Positions 7,593 to 15,187 of a DNA stretch of 64,000 nt are shown here, piece by piece (the stretch's first letter is position 1; each line of letters starts with the position of its first letter). Below the pieces are notes generated by a model. The model made no database searches. It was given only the letters and a program-made list of their open reading frames with translations, and was not told the DNA's origin. The DNA comes from Rothia amarae (GTDB taxonomy: Bacteria; Actinomycetota; Actinomycetes; Actinomycetales; Micrococcaceae): positions 372,001 through 436,000 of the forward strand of contig NZ_CP061538.1 in NCBI RefSeq assembly GCF_014705945.2, written 5' to 3'. The translations under genes and the position numbers were made by a program.

Positions 7593-8267
7593 ATGGCAAA
7601 CGTAACGATTATTGGTGGCCACGGCAAGGTTGCTTTATTGGCAGAGCCCAAACTGGTTCAGGCAGGGCACACCGTTAACGCAGTGATTCGTAACGCCGAT
7701 CAGAGTTCGGACATCGAGAGCAAGGGCGCGAACGCCGTCGTCCTGGATATCCAGAATGCTTCTACTACCGAGATTGAGAAGATGCTCCAGGAGACAGAAA
7801 CTGACGTTCTGGTGTGGAGTGCCGGCGCGGGCGGCGGCGATACTTCGCGCACCTACGCTATTGACCAGGACGCAGCGATTCGAACCATCGAAGCCGCGGA
7901 GCACACCGGGGTAAAGCGCTACGTTATGGTTTCTTACCTTGGCTCCGGCAACGGACATACGGTTGGTGAAGACAACGGTTTCTACGCCTACGAGACAGCG
8001 AAAGCTGTAGCAGATGCTTACCTGAGAGACTCCGATTTGGACTTCACTATCTTGGGTCCAGGTATGTTGACGGAGGACGCCGCTGCCGGCATCGAGGTAA
8101 ATCTCAAGCCTGAGAACGCAGAGACTCCGCGGGAGCTAGTTGCTGATGTGATGGTGGCGGTCATTGCTGACGACTCCACTATTGGCAAGGCGATTCCGTT
8201 CTCGGCAGGATCAAATGAAGTGAGCGCGGCTGTGGCTGCTGCGCCAGCTAAGCGCGACTTCAAGTAA
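7593..8267 (+). CDS. NAD(P)-binding Rossmann protein, NmrA/YwnB-like SDR
   Basis: The 224-residue product opens with the nucleotide-binding loop VTIIGGHGKVA (residues 4-14). It continues with VVLDIQNA (acidic residue after beta-3), VWSAGAGGGD and VKRYVMVSYLGSG, and ends near the atypical-SDR element FTILGPGMLT. It resembles the single-domain NAD(P)H-binding proteins (YwnB, BLVRB-like) that often act in redox or stress responses. AAAGGAGA lies 6-7 bases before the ATG. It is monocistronic and followed by a strong hairpin. Confidence 0.85.
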   Translation: MANVTIIGGHGKVALLAEPKLVQAGHTVNAVIRNADQSSDIESKGANAVVLDIQNASTTEIEKMLQETETDVLVWSAGAGGGDTSRTYAIDQDAAIRTIEAAEHTGVKRYVMVSYLGSGNGHTVGEDNGFYAYETAKAVADAYLRDSDLDFTILGPGMLTEDAAAGIEVNLKPENAETPRELVADVMVAVIADDSTIGKAIPFSAGSNEVSAAVAAAPAKRDFK

Positions 8268-8319
8268 GAACTCTTACTTCGCTCGTCGGTTCGTCGCCCT
8301 CCCGTTTGTATTCGATTTC

Positions 8320-8354
8320 CGCCTGTGTACCACGCTTTTCGTGGTACACAGGCG
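8320..8354. terminator. Stem-loop terminator with long perfect stem
   Basis: CGCCTGTGTACCACG and CGTGGTACACAGGCG form a 15-bp perfect stem with a CTTTT loop, followed by CATTTTTG. An outer GTTTGTAT/ATACAAAC pair lengthens the palindrome, so the first TTTTGATACAAACTC repeat forms part of its right flank. Confidence 0.75.
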
Positions 8355-8357
8355 CAT

Positions 8358-8372
8358 TTTTGATACAAACTC
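8358..8372 (+). repeat. 15-bp direct repeat TTTTGATACAAACTC, left copy
   Basis: The identical 15-mer recurs at 9668-9682. The copies lie about 45 and 58 bases upstream of the start codons of the GNAT gene and the acylphosphatase gene. The TTGATA within could serve as a -35 element, but no convincing -10 stands at the right distance in either copy. Confidence 0.5.
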
Positions 8373-8415
8373 GATGTAGGATGCGGGATGAAACGCATTT
8401 TGGAAAAGGACTCCC

Positions 8416-8964
8416 ATGCATCTTCATTTAAAACCTGTAGCGATGAAAGATATCGATACTTTTGAATTAGCTTTTTCCAATCGAGAGGGCGCAAGTACCT
8501 ATCAGTGGTTTGGGCTGACGAATTACAACTCTTTACGAAACGCTTATACTCAGCGTGGAGCTTTGGGCGGGGACGAAAATACTCTCAGCATCTATTATGG
8601 CAGTGAGCTAGTAGGAAGAGTAGATTGGTTCGCCAAGGCATGGGGACGTGCGTCTACCAGCAAGTGTTGGGAAATAGCGGTAGGAATTTTGCCCACCTAC
8701 CGGGGTCGCGGTTTTGGTATTTCAGCTCAGAGACTTCTGGTTGACTATATTTTTACGCACTATCCGGTTCACCGAGTGCAGGTAACTACCGATCCAGAAA
8801 ATAAAGCGGAGCTCGCTTGCATTCACAAATTAGGGTTTACGTTGGAAGGGCGCGTTCGTCAGGGCCAATGGCGTGAAGGGGCATGGCATGACCAGCTTCT
8901 TTTCTCCCTTCTCCGCAACGAGTGGGAGCTCGCTTCCCCTCACGAATTAGGTGAAGGAGAGTAA
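8416..8964 (+). CDS. GNAT-family N-acetyltransferase (RimJ/RimL-like)
   Basis: The 182-residue product has the acetyl-CoA-binding region VGILPTYRGRGFGISAQRLL (motif A, Q/RxxGxG/A) and then VTTDPENKAELACIHKLGF and EGRVRQGQWREGAWHDQLLFSLL. The last segment is typical of RimJ/SpeG-like enzymes that acetylate N-termini or small amines. AAAAGGA precedes the ATG. The next gene starts two bases after the stop, so the two form a cassette. The substrate is unknown. Confidence 0.85.
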   Translation: MHLHLKPVAMKDIDTFELAFSNREGASTYQWFGLTNYNSLRNAYTQRGALGGDENTLSIYYGSELVGRVDWFAKAWGRASTSKCWEIAVGILPTYRGRGFGISAQRLLVDYIFTHYPVHRVQVTTDPENKAELACIHKLGFTLEGRVRQGQWREGAWHDQLLFSLLRNEWELASPHELGEGE

Positions 8965-8966
8965 AT

Positions 8967-9590
8967 ATGGCTACTTTTAGCGCTGACATCGCCCAATATT
9001 CTCTCAAGGAATTTTCTGCCACTGCGGAAGGATTAGGCTGGGAAATAGATTTTTCTCGCTGTGCTATTCTCCTCCACGATTTACTGCCCTATTACCTTAA
9101 AGTTCTTCCCACAGAACTGATAGAAGAGGTAATTCATCAGAATCAGCAGTTAGTAGATTTTGCTCGGGAAAAAGATATCCCGCTAATATGTTCGGCACCG
9201 CGAGCAGCTCATACCCTCCACCAGCGGGGGCTTGGCGCACGATTATGGGGGCTAGGGCCATCTGAAGAAGAAGCTCATACGTTTGCGTTAGAAGGTCTAG
9301 ATGAGCCTGAAGTTCCCTGTATGCGTAAGCGGTCTCTGAGCGCATTTTTTGCCACTGACCTTGAGACGGAGCTCCGCCGTCAAAAGCGCGACCAGCTGAT
9401 TATTAGCGGTGTCTTCACTGCCGGTGGCATTTTGGCGACTTCATTTGATGCGTTAGCCCGTGATATTGAGGTTTTTGTTATTGCAGATGCATGTGCTGAC
9501 TTTACTAGAGAGAGACATGCTAGTGCTCTTCACCAGATAGCAACGACGACCGGCGAAGTAGTACCACTGAGCGCTGTGTTGGAGGGCTGA
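8967..9590 (+). CDS. Isochorismatase-like hydrolase
   Basis: The 207-residue product aligns by eye with EntB-ICL/PhzD proteins: CAILLHDLLPYYLK holds the catalytic Asp (D38), RGLGARLWGLG matches the RGLLxxxWGxG segment, and KRSLSAFF holds the catalytic Lys (K121). In SGVFTAGGILATSFDAL the cysteine of amidohydrolase relatives is absent, as in true isochorismatases, which use Gly there. It would convert isochorismate to 2,3-dihydro-2,3-dihydroxybenzoate if authentic. An isochorismate synthase lies about 53 kb away. The conserved positions are somewhat degenerate, so a different ether or amide substrate is possible. Confidence 0.75.
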   Translation: MATFSADIAQYSLKEFSATAEGLGWEIDFSRCAILLHDLLPYYLKVLPTELIEEVIHQNQQLVDFAREKDIPLICSAPRAAHTLHQRGLGARLWGLGPSEEEAHTFALEGLDEPEVPCMRKRSLSAFFATDLETELRRQKRDQLIISGVFTAGGILATSFDALARDIEVFVIADACADFTRERHASALHQIATTTGEVVPLSAVLEG

Positions 9591-9610
9591 ACAGCTTGTA
9601 CCAAATTTGT

Positions 9611-9649
9611 GAAAGCGGACCGTATCGCATGCGGTCCATTTTCATTTTT
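9611..9649 (+). terminator. Stem-loop terminator after the isochorismatase-like gene
   Basis: GGACCG (9617-9622) pairs with CGGTCC (9632-9637), followed by ATTTTCATTTTTC. Outer GAAA and TTTC can extend the stem. Confidence 0.65.
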
Positions 9650-9667
9650 CTGGTTCAAACCTCCCTA

Positions 9668-9682
9668 TTTTGATACAAACTC
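9668..9682 (+). repeat. 15-bp direct repeat TTTTGATACAAACTC, right copy
   Basis: Identical to 8358-8372. Together the copies flank the GNAT/isochorismatase cassette. They may be a shared regulatory element or a relic of a duplication or insertion. Confidence 0.5.
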
Positions 9683-9740
9683 CCCCCGCTTATTTCCAAC
9701 GCCCCTGGCCCCTCCTCGCCTGGTGTATTAGGCTTACTCT

Positions 9741-10073
9741 ATGAGTTTCTTTAACGTATTTGACCGAGAAAAATCCGCTCAGCAAGGCTCCGGGGAACCT
9801 GCTGAAGCTCAGCTGAATGCCAATGTTACCGGCCGTGTCCAGGGCGTGGGATTCCGCTGGTGGGCGAAGAGCGAAGCAACTCCTCTAGGGCTGGTGGGTT
9901 ATGCCAAGAACTTGGATGACGGTTCGGTAGAGATCGTGGCTCAAGGCAGCCGTGAAAATTGTCAGAAACTTCTGGATTCGCTAAACTCGGGGAATACCGC
10001 GGGGCACGTAGATCACGTAGACGCCGAAATTGGAGACCCCCAGGGTTCCTACCGCGATTTCGGAACCTACTAG
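9741..10073 (+). CDS. acyP: Acylphosphatase
   Basis: The 110-residue protein contains the signature GRVQGVGFRWWAKSEATPLGL, with the catalytic Arg in the VQGVGFR loop, and GYAKNLDDGSVEIVAQG, with the catalytic Asn. These small enzymes hydrolyse acyl phosphates such as 1,3-bisphosphoglycerate and acetyl phosphate in the cytoplasm. About 25 extra residues precede the core, compared with the usual length near 90. The CDF gene begins 15 bases after its stop, so they probably form one transcript. Confidence 0.93.
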   Translation: MSFFNVFDREKSAQQGSGEPAEAQLNANVTGRVQGVGFRWWAKSEATPLGLVGYAKNLDDGSVEIVAQGSRENCQKLLDSLNSGNTAGHVDHVDAEIGDPQGSYRDFGTY

Positions 10074-10087
10074 GAGCAGTTCACTTT

Positions 10088-11005
10088 ATGGGTCATGACC
10101 ACTATTCCCACGGCGCAGGTGCCAATTCCAAGCGTCTCACCGTCGTTGTTGCTATCGCCTGGCTTCTCTTCGCCTTTCAGCTGGCAGGGGCTTGGATTAC
10201 CGGGTCACTGGCGCTTCTCTTTGACACGGTTCATGTTTTCACCGATGCTTTGAGCGTTACTGTCGCCCTGGTAGCTGCGCATCTTGCTGCGCGCCCGTCG
10301 TCGTTGAAACGCACATGGGGGTGGAAACGTATTGAGGTTATCAGCGCCATGTTCCAAGCAGCGTTTTTGCTGGGCGTGGGAGCGTTCGTCGTCGTTGAGG
10401 CGATTAAGCGGTTCTTCAATCCGGCAGAGATTCCAGGGTTTGAAGTACTCATTTTTGGTGCAATCGGGCTGGTGGGCAACCTTGTTATGATAGCCATTTT
10501 GGTAGGGGGAAACCGTCAAAACTTTAATATGCGAGCGGCTTTCCTCGAAGTACTCAACGATGCTCTGGGCTCGGTCGCGGTGATTGTTTCTGCGCTGGTG
10601 ATTGGTGTGTGGGGCTGGTATCAGGCAGACGCCGTGGTGGCGCTCTTCATTGGTATTTTGATTATTCCCCGCACCCTCAAACTCCTGTTTGAAACTATCA
10701 ATGTTCTGCTGGAATCGACTCCACCTCACCTTGATTTGCAGAAATTACAGAACCACTTGGAATCCCAGGAACACGTTTTGGCGGTCCATGACCTGCATGC
10801 ATCTCAAATTTCTTCGGATTTGCCGGTGCTAACCGCGCACGTGGTGTTGCGCGATGAATGTTTTGAAACCGGGCACACCGTTGAAATTCTCAAAGCCTTG
10901 CAGAATTGTGTGAATGAGCATTTTGAGGTGAGCATTCGCCACTCCACCTTCCAGCTGGAACCTGAATCTTTGAAGGAGAGCGAACATTACGCTCATCTGC
11001 ATTAG
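10088..11005 (+). CDS. Cation diffusion facilitator (CzcD/ZitB-like metal exporter)
   Basis: I start at ATG 10088, preceded by AGGAG; an upstream in-frame extension overlaps acylphosphatase. The 305-residue protein begins with the His-rich MGHDHYSHGAG and has six membrane helices. Helix 2 carries the first metal-site motif, LLFDTVHVFTDA (the HxxxD/DxxxD pattern). The helix V region is AFLEVLNDALGS, with the second Asp/Asn pair. The C-terminal cytoplasmic domain has conserved His residues (VHDLHASQI, HVVLRDE). It exports Zn, Co, Cd or Mn in exchange for protons; specificity is not determined here. It ends EHYAHLH, another metal-prone tail. Confidence 0.92.
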   Translation: MGHDHYSHGAGANSKRLTVVVAIAWLLFAFQLAGAWITGSLALLFDTVHVFTDALSVTVALVAAHLAARPSSLKRTWGWKRIEVISAMFQAAFLLGVGAFVVVEAIKRFFNPAEIPGFEVLIFGAIGLVGNLVMIAILVGGNRQNFNMRAAFLEVLNDALGSVAVIVSALVIGVWGWYQADAVVALFIGILIIPRTLKLLFETINVLLESTPPHLDLQKLQNHLESQEHVLAVHDLHASQISSDLPVLTAHVVLRDECFETGHTVEILKALQNCVNEHFEVSIRHSTFQLEPESLKESEHYAHLH

Positions 11006-11049
11006 CCATCGGCGCGGGGAAAGCTTGGCGCATCCTCTACGATGAGAGC

Positions 11050-11841
11050 ATGAAATCTCGTACAGTTCAGCTCTCCTTTTCAGGTCTTGGCGCGCGCATT
11101 ATTCCCGACGGGCTGAGCGACTCCGGTTATATCCTTGAAATCGGCGGTGCTGAGCAGTCGCACGTTGATATGGCTGATCAGAGCCACATTTTCTATGAAT
11201 ATTTACGCCGTATCGCTCATGTGATTGATGTTTTTCGCCCTACCCAGGAACCTATTTCGGCAGCACATTTAGGCGCTGGGGCGCTCACTCTGGCACGCTA
11301 TATTCAGGTAATCCGCCCCGGATCTGTGCAGGTCGCGGTGGATATTGAGCGGGAATTACCCACATTGGTATTGGATGAGTTGCCCTTACCCGCAGGTAGC
11401 TCATTAGAAATTCTGATTGACGACGCGCGGTCGGCGGTTCCCCGCCTGGCCCCCTTGCTCAAGACTGAGCAGGGAATCGACGCGATAGTCCTCGATATTT
11501 TCTCCGGCTGGCAGGCTCCTGAGCACCTGACCGAACCTGAATTTTATGGGGAACTGCAGAACGAGCTTTCTGGTGGGGGAGTACTGGTAGTGAACGTGGG
11601 CGATGACCCGGGGCTCACCTTCTTTGCCGCCCAAGCTCGTACTATGCTAGGGATTTTCAACCATGTATGGTGTTTGACCGAGCAGTCACTGCTGACCGCT
11701 AAGTACCCGGGAAACCTTATCCTGGTGGGTACAGACCAGCCCCTGTCCGCCGATATCCGGGCTACGTTGAGCGCCGCAGGCCCTCACCCCGGCGTCGTGC
11801 TAGATACGCATGAGCTCAGCGAGTTCGTGGCAACTCTTTAG
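11050..11841 (+). CDS. Spermidine-synthase-like SAM-binding protein
   Basis: The 263-residue protein has a Rossmann-type fold resembling polyamine aminopropyltransferases. SHIFYEYLRRIAHVID and AAHLGAGALTLARYIQ (the GxG nucleotide loop) are followed by QVAVDIE (acidic end of beta-2), ILIDDARSAVPR and IDAIVLDIFSG. The catalytic Asp region is retained (DIFSG), but the polyamine-binding residues are not obvious. Such proteins are common in actinobacteria and usually annotated as methyltransferase or spermidine synthase without proof. No SpeD or SpeA gene is nearby. Confidence 0.78.
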   Translation: MKSRTVQLSFSGLGARIIPDGLSDSGYILEIGGAEQSHVDMADQSHIFYEYLRRIAHVIDVFRPTQEPISAAHLGAGALTLARYIQVIRPGSVQVAVDIERELPTLVLDELPLPAGSSLEILIDDARSAVPRLAPLLKTEQGIDAIVLDIFSGWQAPEHLTEPEFYGELQNELSGGGVLVVNVGDDPGLTFFAAQARTMLGIFNHVWCLTEQSLLTAKYPGNLILVGTDQPLSADIRATLSAAGPHPGVVLDTHELSEFVATL

Positions 11842-11847
11842 AACTGG

Positions 11848-12906
11848 TTAGCTCCCAGAACGATAGTCGTTGGAGAGTTCGATTTTTCGGATAGATTGGG
11901 TGAGCGGGCTGGGGTGTTCGGGGTCTTCTAAATCCACAGGAGTTTGGAATCCGACGAGGGTAGGTAGAGCGCCGGTTGCCGTAGATTCGTCGTAGCCCAA
12001 GAGCTCAAGCTCAGTGGTGGCAACAGATACTTCAATAGGTTTGGTGCGGGTAATGCCGATGCTGGCACAAATCAATAGGGCAATAGCGCACCACCGTACC
12101 GGTCCCGTTTCCTGCTGTAAGAGAAGCCAGCCGCCAAGAGCGGCGATGGCAGGTTCAAGACTTAGCAAAATACTGAAGATATTTCGCGGCACCCTTCGCA
12201 GCGCCATAAACTCAAAAATTGCGGGGGCAAGCGATGACAAAATACCGGTGAGCACGCCGAAAAGAATGAGCTGAGGATCCCAGAAAGCCACAGCTGCTCC
12301 CGAGACGCCAAAGGGAAGAACCAACAAAGCGGCAATCACAAGGCTGGCTGCAAGCCCACTAGCGCCGTCGATAACTTCACCTACCCGAGCACTGCAGAGA
12401 ATATATCCTGCCCAAAAAAGCCCGGCTATGAAAGCGTACAAAACACCCAGGGGATTCACCGCATCAGCACCGGAGAGAGCTTCTACCCCCAGAATTCCTA
12501 GGCCAAGTGCTGCTATTGCTGACCAGAGGAGGTCGATGCGACGCCGGGAAAGCGCCATCGAGAGCAGAAGCGGCCCAGCGAATTCTACGGCGACCGCCAA
12601 ACCGAGCGGAATCCGAGAAAGAGCTTGATAAAAAGCCGCATTCATACCGGCAATAGATACTCCGAAGAGAAGAACTGCCCGCCATTGAATCCACGTCCAC
12701 GCCCGAATCCGAGGGCGAATCGCTAGTACCATAAAAAATGCGGCAACGGCGAGACGGAAAGCAGTAACTCCCCACGCACCCATATGAGGGAAAAGGTAAA
12801 CTGCGAAAGCCGAACCAAACTGAATAGAAGTCGCAGAAAGAAGCACTAATCCAACGCCTGCGCTGATACCTGATTTAGCTGACCCTGGATATGCTTTGTT
12901 CTTCAT
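11848..12906 (-). CDS. EamA/DMT-family transporter (RhtA-like)
   Basis: I start at ATG 12906, preceded by AGAGGGAG; an in-frame codon at 12936 lacks a ribosome binding site. The 352-residue protein has ten hydrophobic helices (about 16-295) in two EamA repeats, including the typical FGSAFAVYLFPHMGAWGVTA and GLFWAGYILCSARVGEVIDG. It resembles RhtA/YdcZ exporters of homoserine, threonine or other metabolites. The C-terminal ~60 residues are polar and may be cytoplasmic. It runs convergent to the spermidine-synthase-like gene with a 6-base gap and no room for a separate terminator. Confidence 0.88.
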   Translation of the reverse strand: MKNKAYPGSAKSGISAGVGLVLLSATSIQFGSAFAVYLFPHMGAWGVTAFRLAVAAFFMVLAIRPRIRAWTWIQWRAVLLFGVSIAGMNAAFYQALSRIPLGLAVAVEFAGPLLLSMALSRRRIDLLWSAIAALGLGILGVEALSGADAVNPLGVLYAFIAGLFWAGYILCSARVGEVIDGASGLAASLVIAALLVLPFGVSGAAVAFWDPQLILFGVLTGILSSLAPAIFEFMALRRVPRNIFSILLSLEPAIAALGGWLLLQQETGPVRWCAIALLICASIGITRTKPIEVSVATTELELLGYDESTATGALPTLVGFQTPVDLEDPEHPSPLTQSIRKIELSNDYRSGS

Positions 12907-13068
12907 AAAACTCCCTCTGTGCTTTTTGACCCTCACCTAGTTTAGCCATCTGCGCAGAGGGGGCAACTTAAAGCCCATCTGCCTAGAACGGGCAGGCGGG
13001 AGTGAGCTGTGGGCAAATTTTTGGGTGGATTGCAAGAAAAGTAAGTAGGGAGATGATTTACTTTAATC

Positions 13069-13851
13069 ATGTTTAATCCTACGAAGAATGCTTTTGATAA
13101 AGACGGCAATCCCAAGCCGGCTCTCACTAAAACACTTGACACTGTGCTGCGCATCCAGCGCCCCCTTGTGCTTTCCATGGTGAAGAAGATGCGGGAGAAG
13201 CACCCCAACGAAACCCCTTCCCAGATTGCTAAGCGCCTGGAGCGGCAGTACCTTCGCGACGTCACCGTGGGCGGCGGAGCTATCGGTGCTTCGGCTTTTG
13301 TGCCAGGTATCGGCACCGCAACCTCGGTAGGGCTTTCAGTGCTAACCGTAGGTGGCTATTTGGAACGCACGGCCCTGTTCGCCCAGGCAATTGCTGAGCT
13401 GAACGGCGTAGATAACCTGAGCGAAGAAGAAACCCGCACCATGGTCATGGGTATTATGCTCGGTGAAGACGGCGCCAGCCTGATGAACTCGCTGGTAGCT
13501 CAAAGCGGCTCCGCTTCAGGAATCACCAGCAAATGGGGCCTGATGATGGGCAAAAAAGACTCCGGCAAGGCATTCAGCGTGGAGCGCACCATCCGCAACA
13601 TGTTTGTGAAGCGCTTCCTCCCCCGCCGGTCCGGCGCACTGCTCGGACGCGCGCTACCCTTCGGCATCGGCGCGGTAGTGGGTGGCGGTGCAAACCTCGC
13701 TCTGGGTAAACAGGTTATCAAGTCCACTCAGGAAGCCTTCGGTGAAGCTCCTGCGATTTTCCCCGCCGCACTGCAGATTAACGAACGTGCACCAAAATTC
13801 GAAGACAAAAAAGCAGAGAAAAAAGACTCTGCCGAAGAAATCACCAAGTAA
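13069..13851 (+). CDS. Conserved actinobacterial protein of unknown function, paralogue of the convergent gene
   Basis: The 260-residue protein has a conserved basic N-terminal region (LRIQRPLVLSMVKKMREKHP, then the IAKRLERQYLRDVTVGG segment). Glycine- and alanine-rich hydrophobic stretches follow (AIGASAFVPGIGTATSVGLS and ALPFGIGAVVGGGANLALG), then KSTQEAFGEAPAIFPAAL near the C-terminus. The N- and C-terminal blocks recur in the opposing gene at 14083-15075. I know this as a family widespread in Actinobacteria, but I know no function. The hydrophobic stretches suggest membrane association. Confidence 0.75.
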   Translation: MFNPTKNAFDKDGNPKPALTKTLDTVLRIQRPLVLSMVKKMREKHPNETPSQIAKRLERQYLRDVTVGGGAIGASAFVPGIGTATSVGLSVLTVGGYLERTALFAQAIAELNGVDNLSEEETRTMVMGIMLGEDGASLMNSLVAQSGSASGITSKWGLMMGKKDSGKAFSVERTIRNMFVKRFLPRRSGALLGRALPFGIGAVVGGGANLALGKQVIKSTQEAFGEAPAIFPAALQINERAPKFEDKKAEKKDSAEEITK

Positions 13852-13860
13852 TTGAGCGTG

Positions 13861-14032
13861 GTGGGAGAGGCACTCTGAAGGGTAAAAGCCATGCAAGCAC
13901 GGCAGTAAGGTGAACTGGCTGGGTCTGGCATGAATCGCCTTTGCGAGCGCCAGCGAGGCAGGCGAGAAGGTTAGTTCACCGTTGCTGTGCTTGCATGGCG
14001 ACTTAACCGCTTGAATAAGCCTCTCATCCCAC
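13861..14032. repeat. About 170-bp imperfect palindrome with conserved GCGAGCGCCAGCGAG centre (copy B)
   Basis: Arms run from GTGGGAGAGGC (13861) to GCCTCTCATCCCAC (14019-14032). The best blocks are CCATGCAAGCAC with GTGCTTGCATGG and GGTGAACT (13909-13916) with AGTTCACC (13973-13980). The inner pair TCGCCT/AGGCGA replaces ATCGCAT/ATGCGAT of copy A, a compensatory change. The central segment from GGCTGGGTCTGGC to GCGAGCGCCAGCGAG matches copy A with only a few differences, while the arms do not match at all. It sits exactly between two convergent paralogous genes. Confidence 0.8.
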
Positions 14033-14077
14033 AAAAGAATGCCTCCGCTCTTCTTCGAGAGCGGAGGCATTCTTTTG
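14033..14077. terminator. Bidirectional terminator between the convergent paralogues
   Basis: AGAATGCCTCCGCTC and GAGCGGAGGCATTCT form a perfect 15-bp stem, with AAAA before and TTTT after. It directly abuts palindrome copy B. Confidence 0.88.
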
Positions 14078-14082
14078 AGGTT

Positions 14083-15075
14083 TTACTTTTTTCCGAAACC
14101 AAACAGTCCGGTCTTTTCAGAGCCCTTAGCAAACATCTTGGCAGCTAAGCGAGCGCCCTTGACCGAGGCAGAGTTTTGCGTGGCAATACGTTCGAGTTCT
14201 TCCGCAGAGGTTGCCGCAACCTCCTCGGCGGGAGTTGCCTCGATATTCTCCGGAGCCTTATCTACCTCAGGCTCAATGACCTGGATGAACCGATCGGGGA
14301 AAGCGGCAGGCGTTTCCCCGAGTACCTCTTTCGCCTGCGCTATTAGCTGTTGAGCAAACTCCTTCCGAGCCTTAGAGCTTTCCACTACCGAGCCGCCGGA
14401 TCTCACCAACTGTTCACCGCTCTTGACCAGCAAAAACATCTGCGGGTTGCGCAAACCGATCTGTGAAATTGCCGTGATCACGTTCAACGGCGAAGCTCCT
14501 GATTGGTGGGGCTGGCGTGCAATAGGTTGTTCTAACGTGGTGAGTAACTGGTGGATGTCCCCGCCGAGAATTTGGGCGGCGGCATCGTCGGCGTTATCCA
14601 CGGGAAGGTGGTGCAGAAGCGCCTGGGCAAAAAGATAGGTCTTGATAGCCTGGGAGGAACCGACGTGTGCCGCTGTGCTCACTCCCTGGGCGGTTTTTTG
14701 AGTGTAGGTGGAGATACCCTGCACCGCGCCGATTTGGGTAGCTGCTCGGGTGAGACCAGCAACCTTGCTGTTGCGGGTAGCGGCAGTTACAGCGCCGGGC
14801 ACCAAGTTATTGACACCTGCTTCTGCGCCGCCCACAAGCGTAAAATCGCGAATAAAAAGTTGATCGAGCGCATCAGAAATTTCAACCGGTGTACCTTCGG
14901 GGTTTTTGCGGCGTAGCTTGAGAATGCGACGAATGGCAAGTGGTTCTTTAGCATCGGTAGCGGGGCGCGCATCGTTCGAGCCGGATGCACCGACGTGCGG
15001 ACGCGCGGCGGGGGAGGACGTCTCCGTCCGGAGCTGGTCGGGGGTGCGCTGGCGTTCGTCGTCGAGTTCTGTCAT
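14083..15075 (-). CDS. Conserved protein of unknown function, divergent paralogue of 13069-13851
   Basis: The 330-residue protein opens with about 45 polar, low-complexity residues (TPDQLRTETSSPAARPHVG). A block matching the convergent gene follows: LAIRRILKLRRKNPEGTPVE, the IRDFTLVGGAEAGVNNLVPG segment, and near the end QAKEVLGETPAAFPDRFIQV, which aligns with QEAFGEAPAIFPAALQI. The middle is alanine-rich and helical. The C-terminus ends in an acidic stretch (ATPAEEVAATSAEELER). The function is unknown. The pairing with its opposing relative may reflect an old inverted duplication. Confidence 0.7.
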   Translation of the reverse strand: MTELDDERQRTPDQLRTETSSPAARPHVGASGSNDARPATDAKEPLAIRRILKLRRKNPEGTPVEISDALDQLFIRDFTLVGGAEAGVNNLVPGAVTAATRNSKVAGLTRAATQIGAVQGISTYTQKTAQGVSTAAHVGSSQAIKTYLFAQALLHHLPVDNADDAAAQILGGDIHQLLTTLEQPIARQPHQSGASPLNVITAISQIGLRNPQMFLLVKSGEQLVRSGGSVVESSKARKEFAQQLIAQAKEVLGETPAAFPDRFIQVIEPEVDKAPENIEATPAEEVAATSAEELERIATQNSASVKGARLAAKMFAKGSEKTGLFGFGKK

Positions 15076-15104
15076 GTCTCTAGTCTAGGGAGGCAACTGC
15101 TTTA

Positions 15105-15172
15105 AAAGCGACCAGGAAGATGCTCTTTTGACCAGCAAATACTGGTCAAAAGAGCACTTCCCTGGTCGCTTT
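15105..15172. terminator. 68-bp near-perfect hairpin downstream of purB
   Basis: Arms AAAGCGACCAGG..TGCTCTTTTGACCAG and CTGGTCAAAAGAGCA..CCTGGTCGCTTT pair over about 31 bases with only three differences, around a 6-base loop. On the minus strand it ends CGCTTTTAAAG. It lies between the purB stop and the next gene's start and probably ends the purB transcript. It is much longer than a normal terminator. Confidence 0.7.
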
Positions 15173-15187
15173 CAGCGAATGCGCTAT

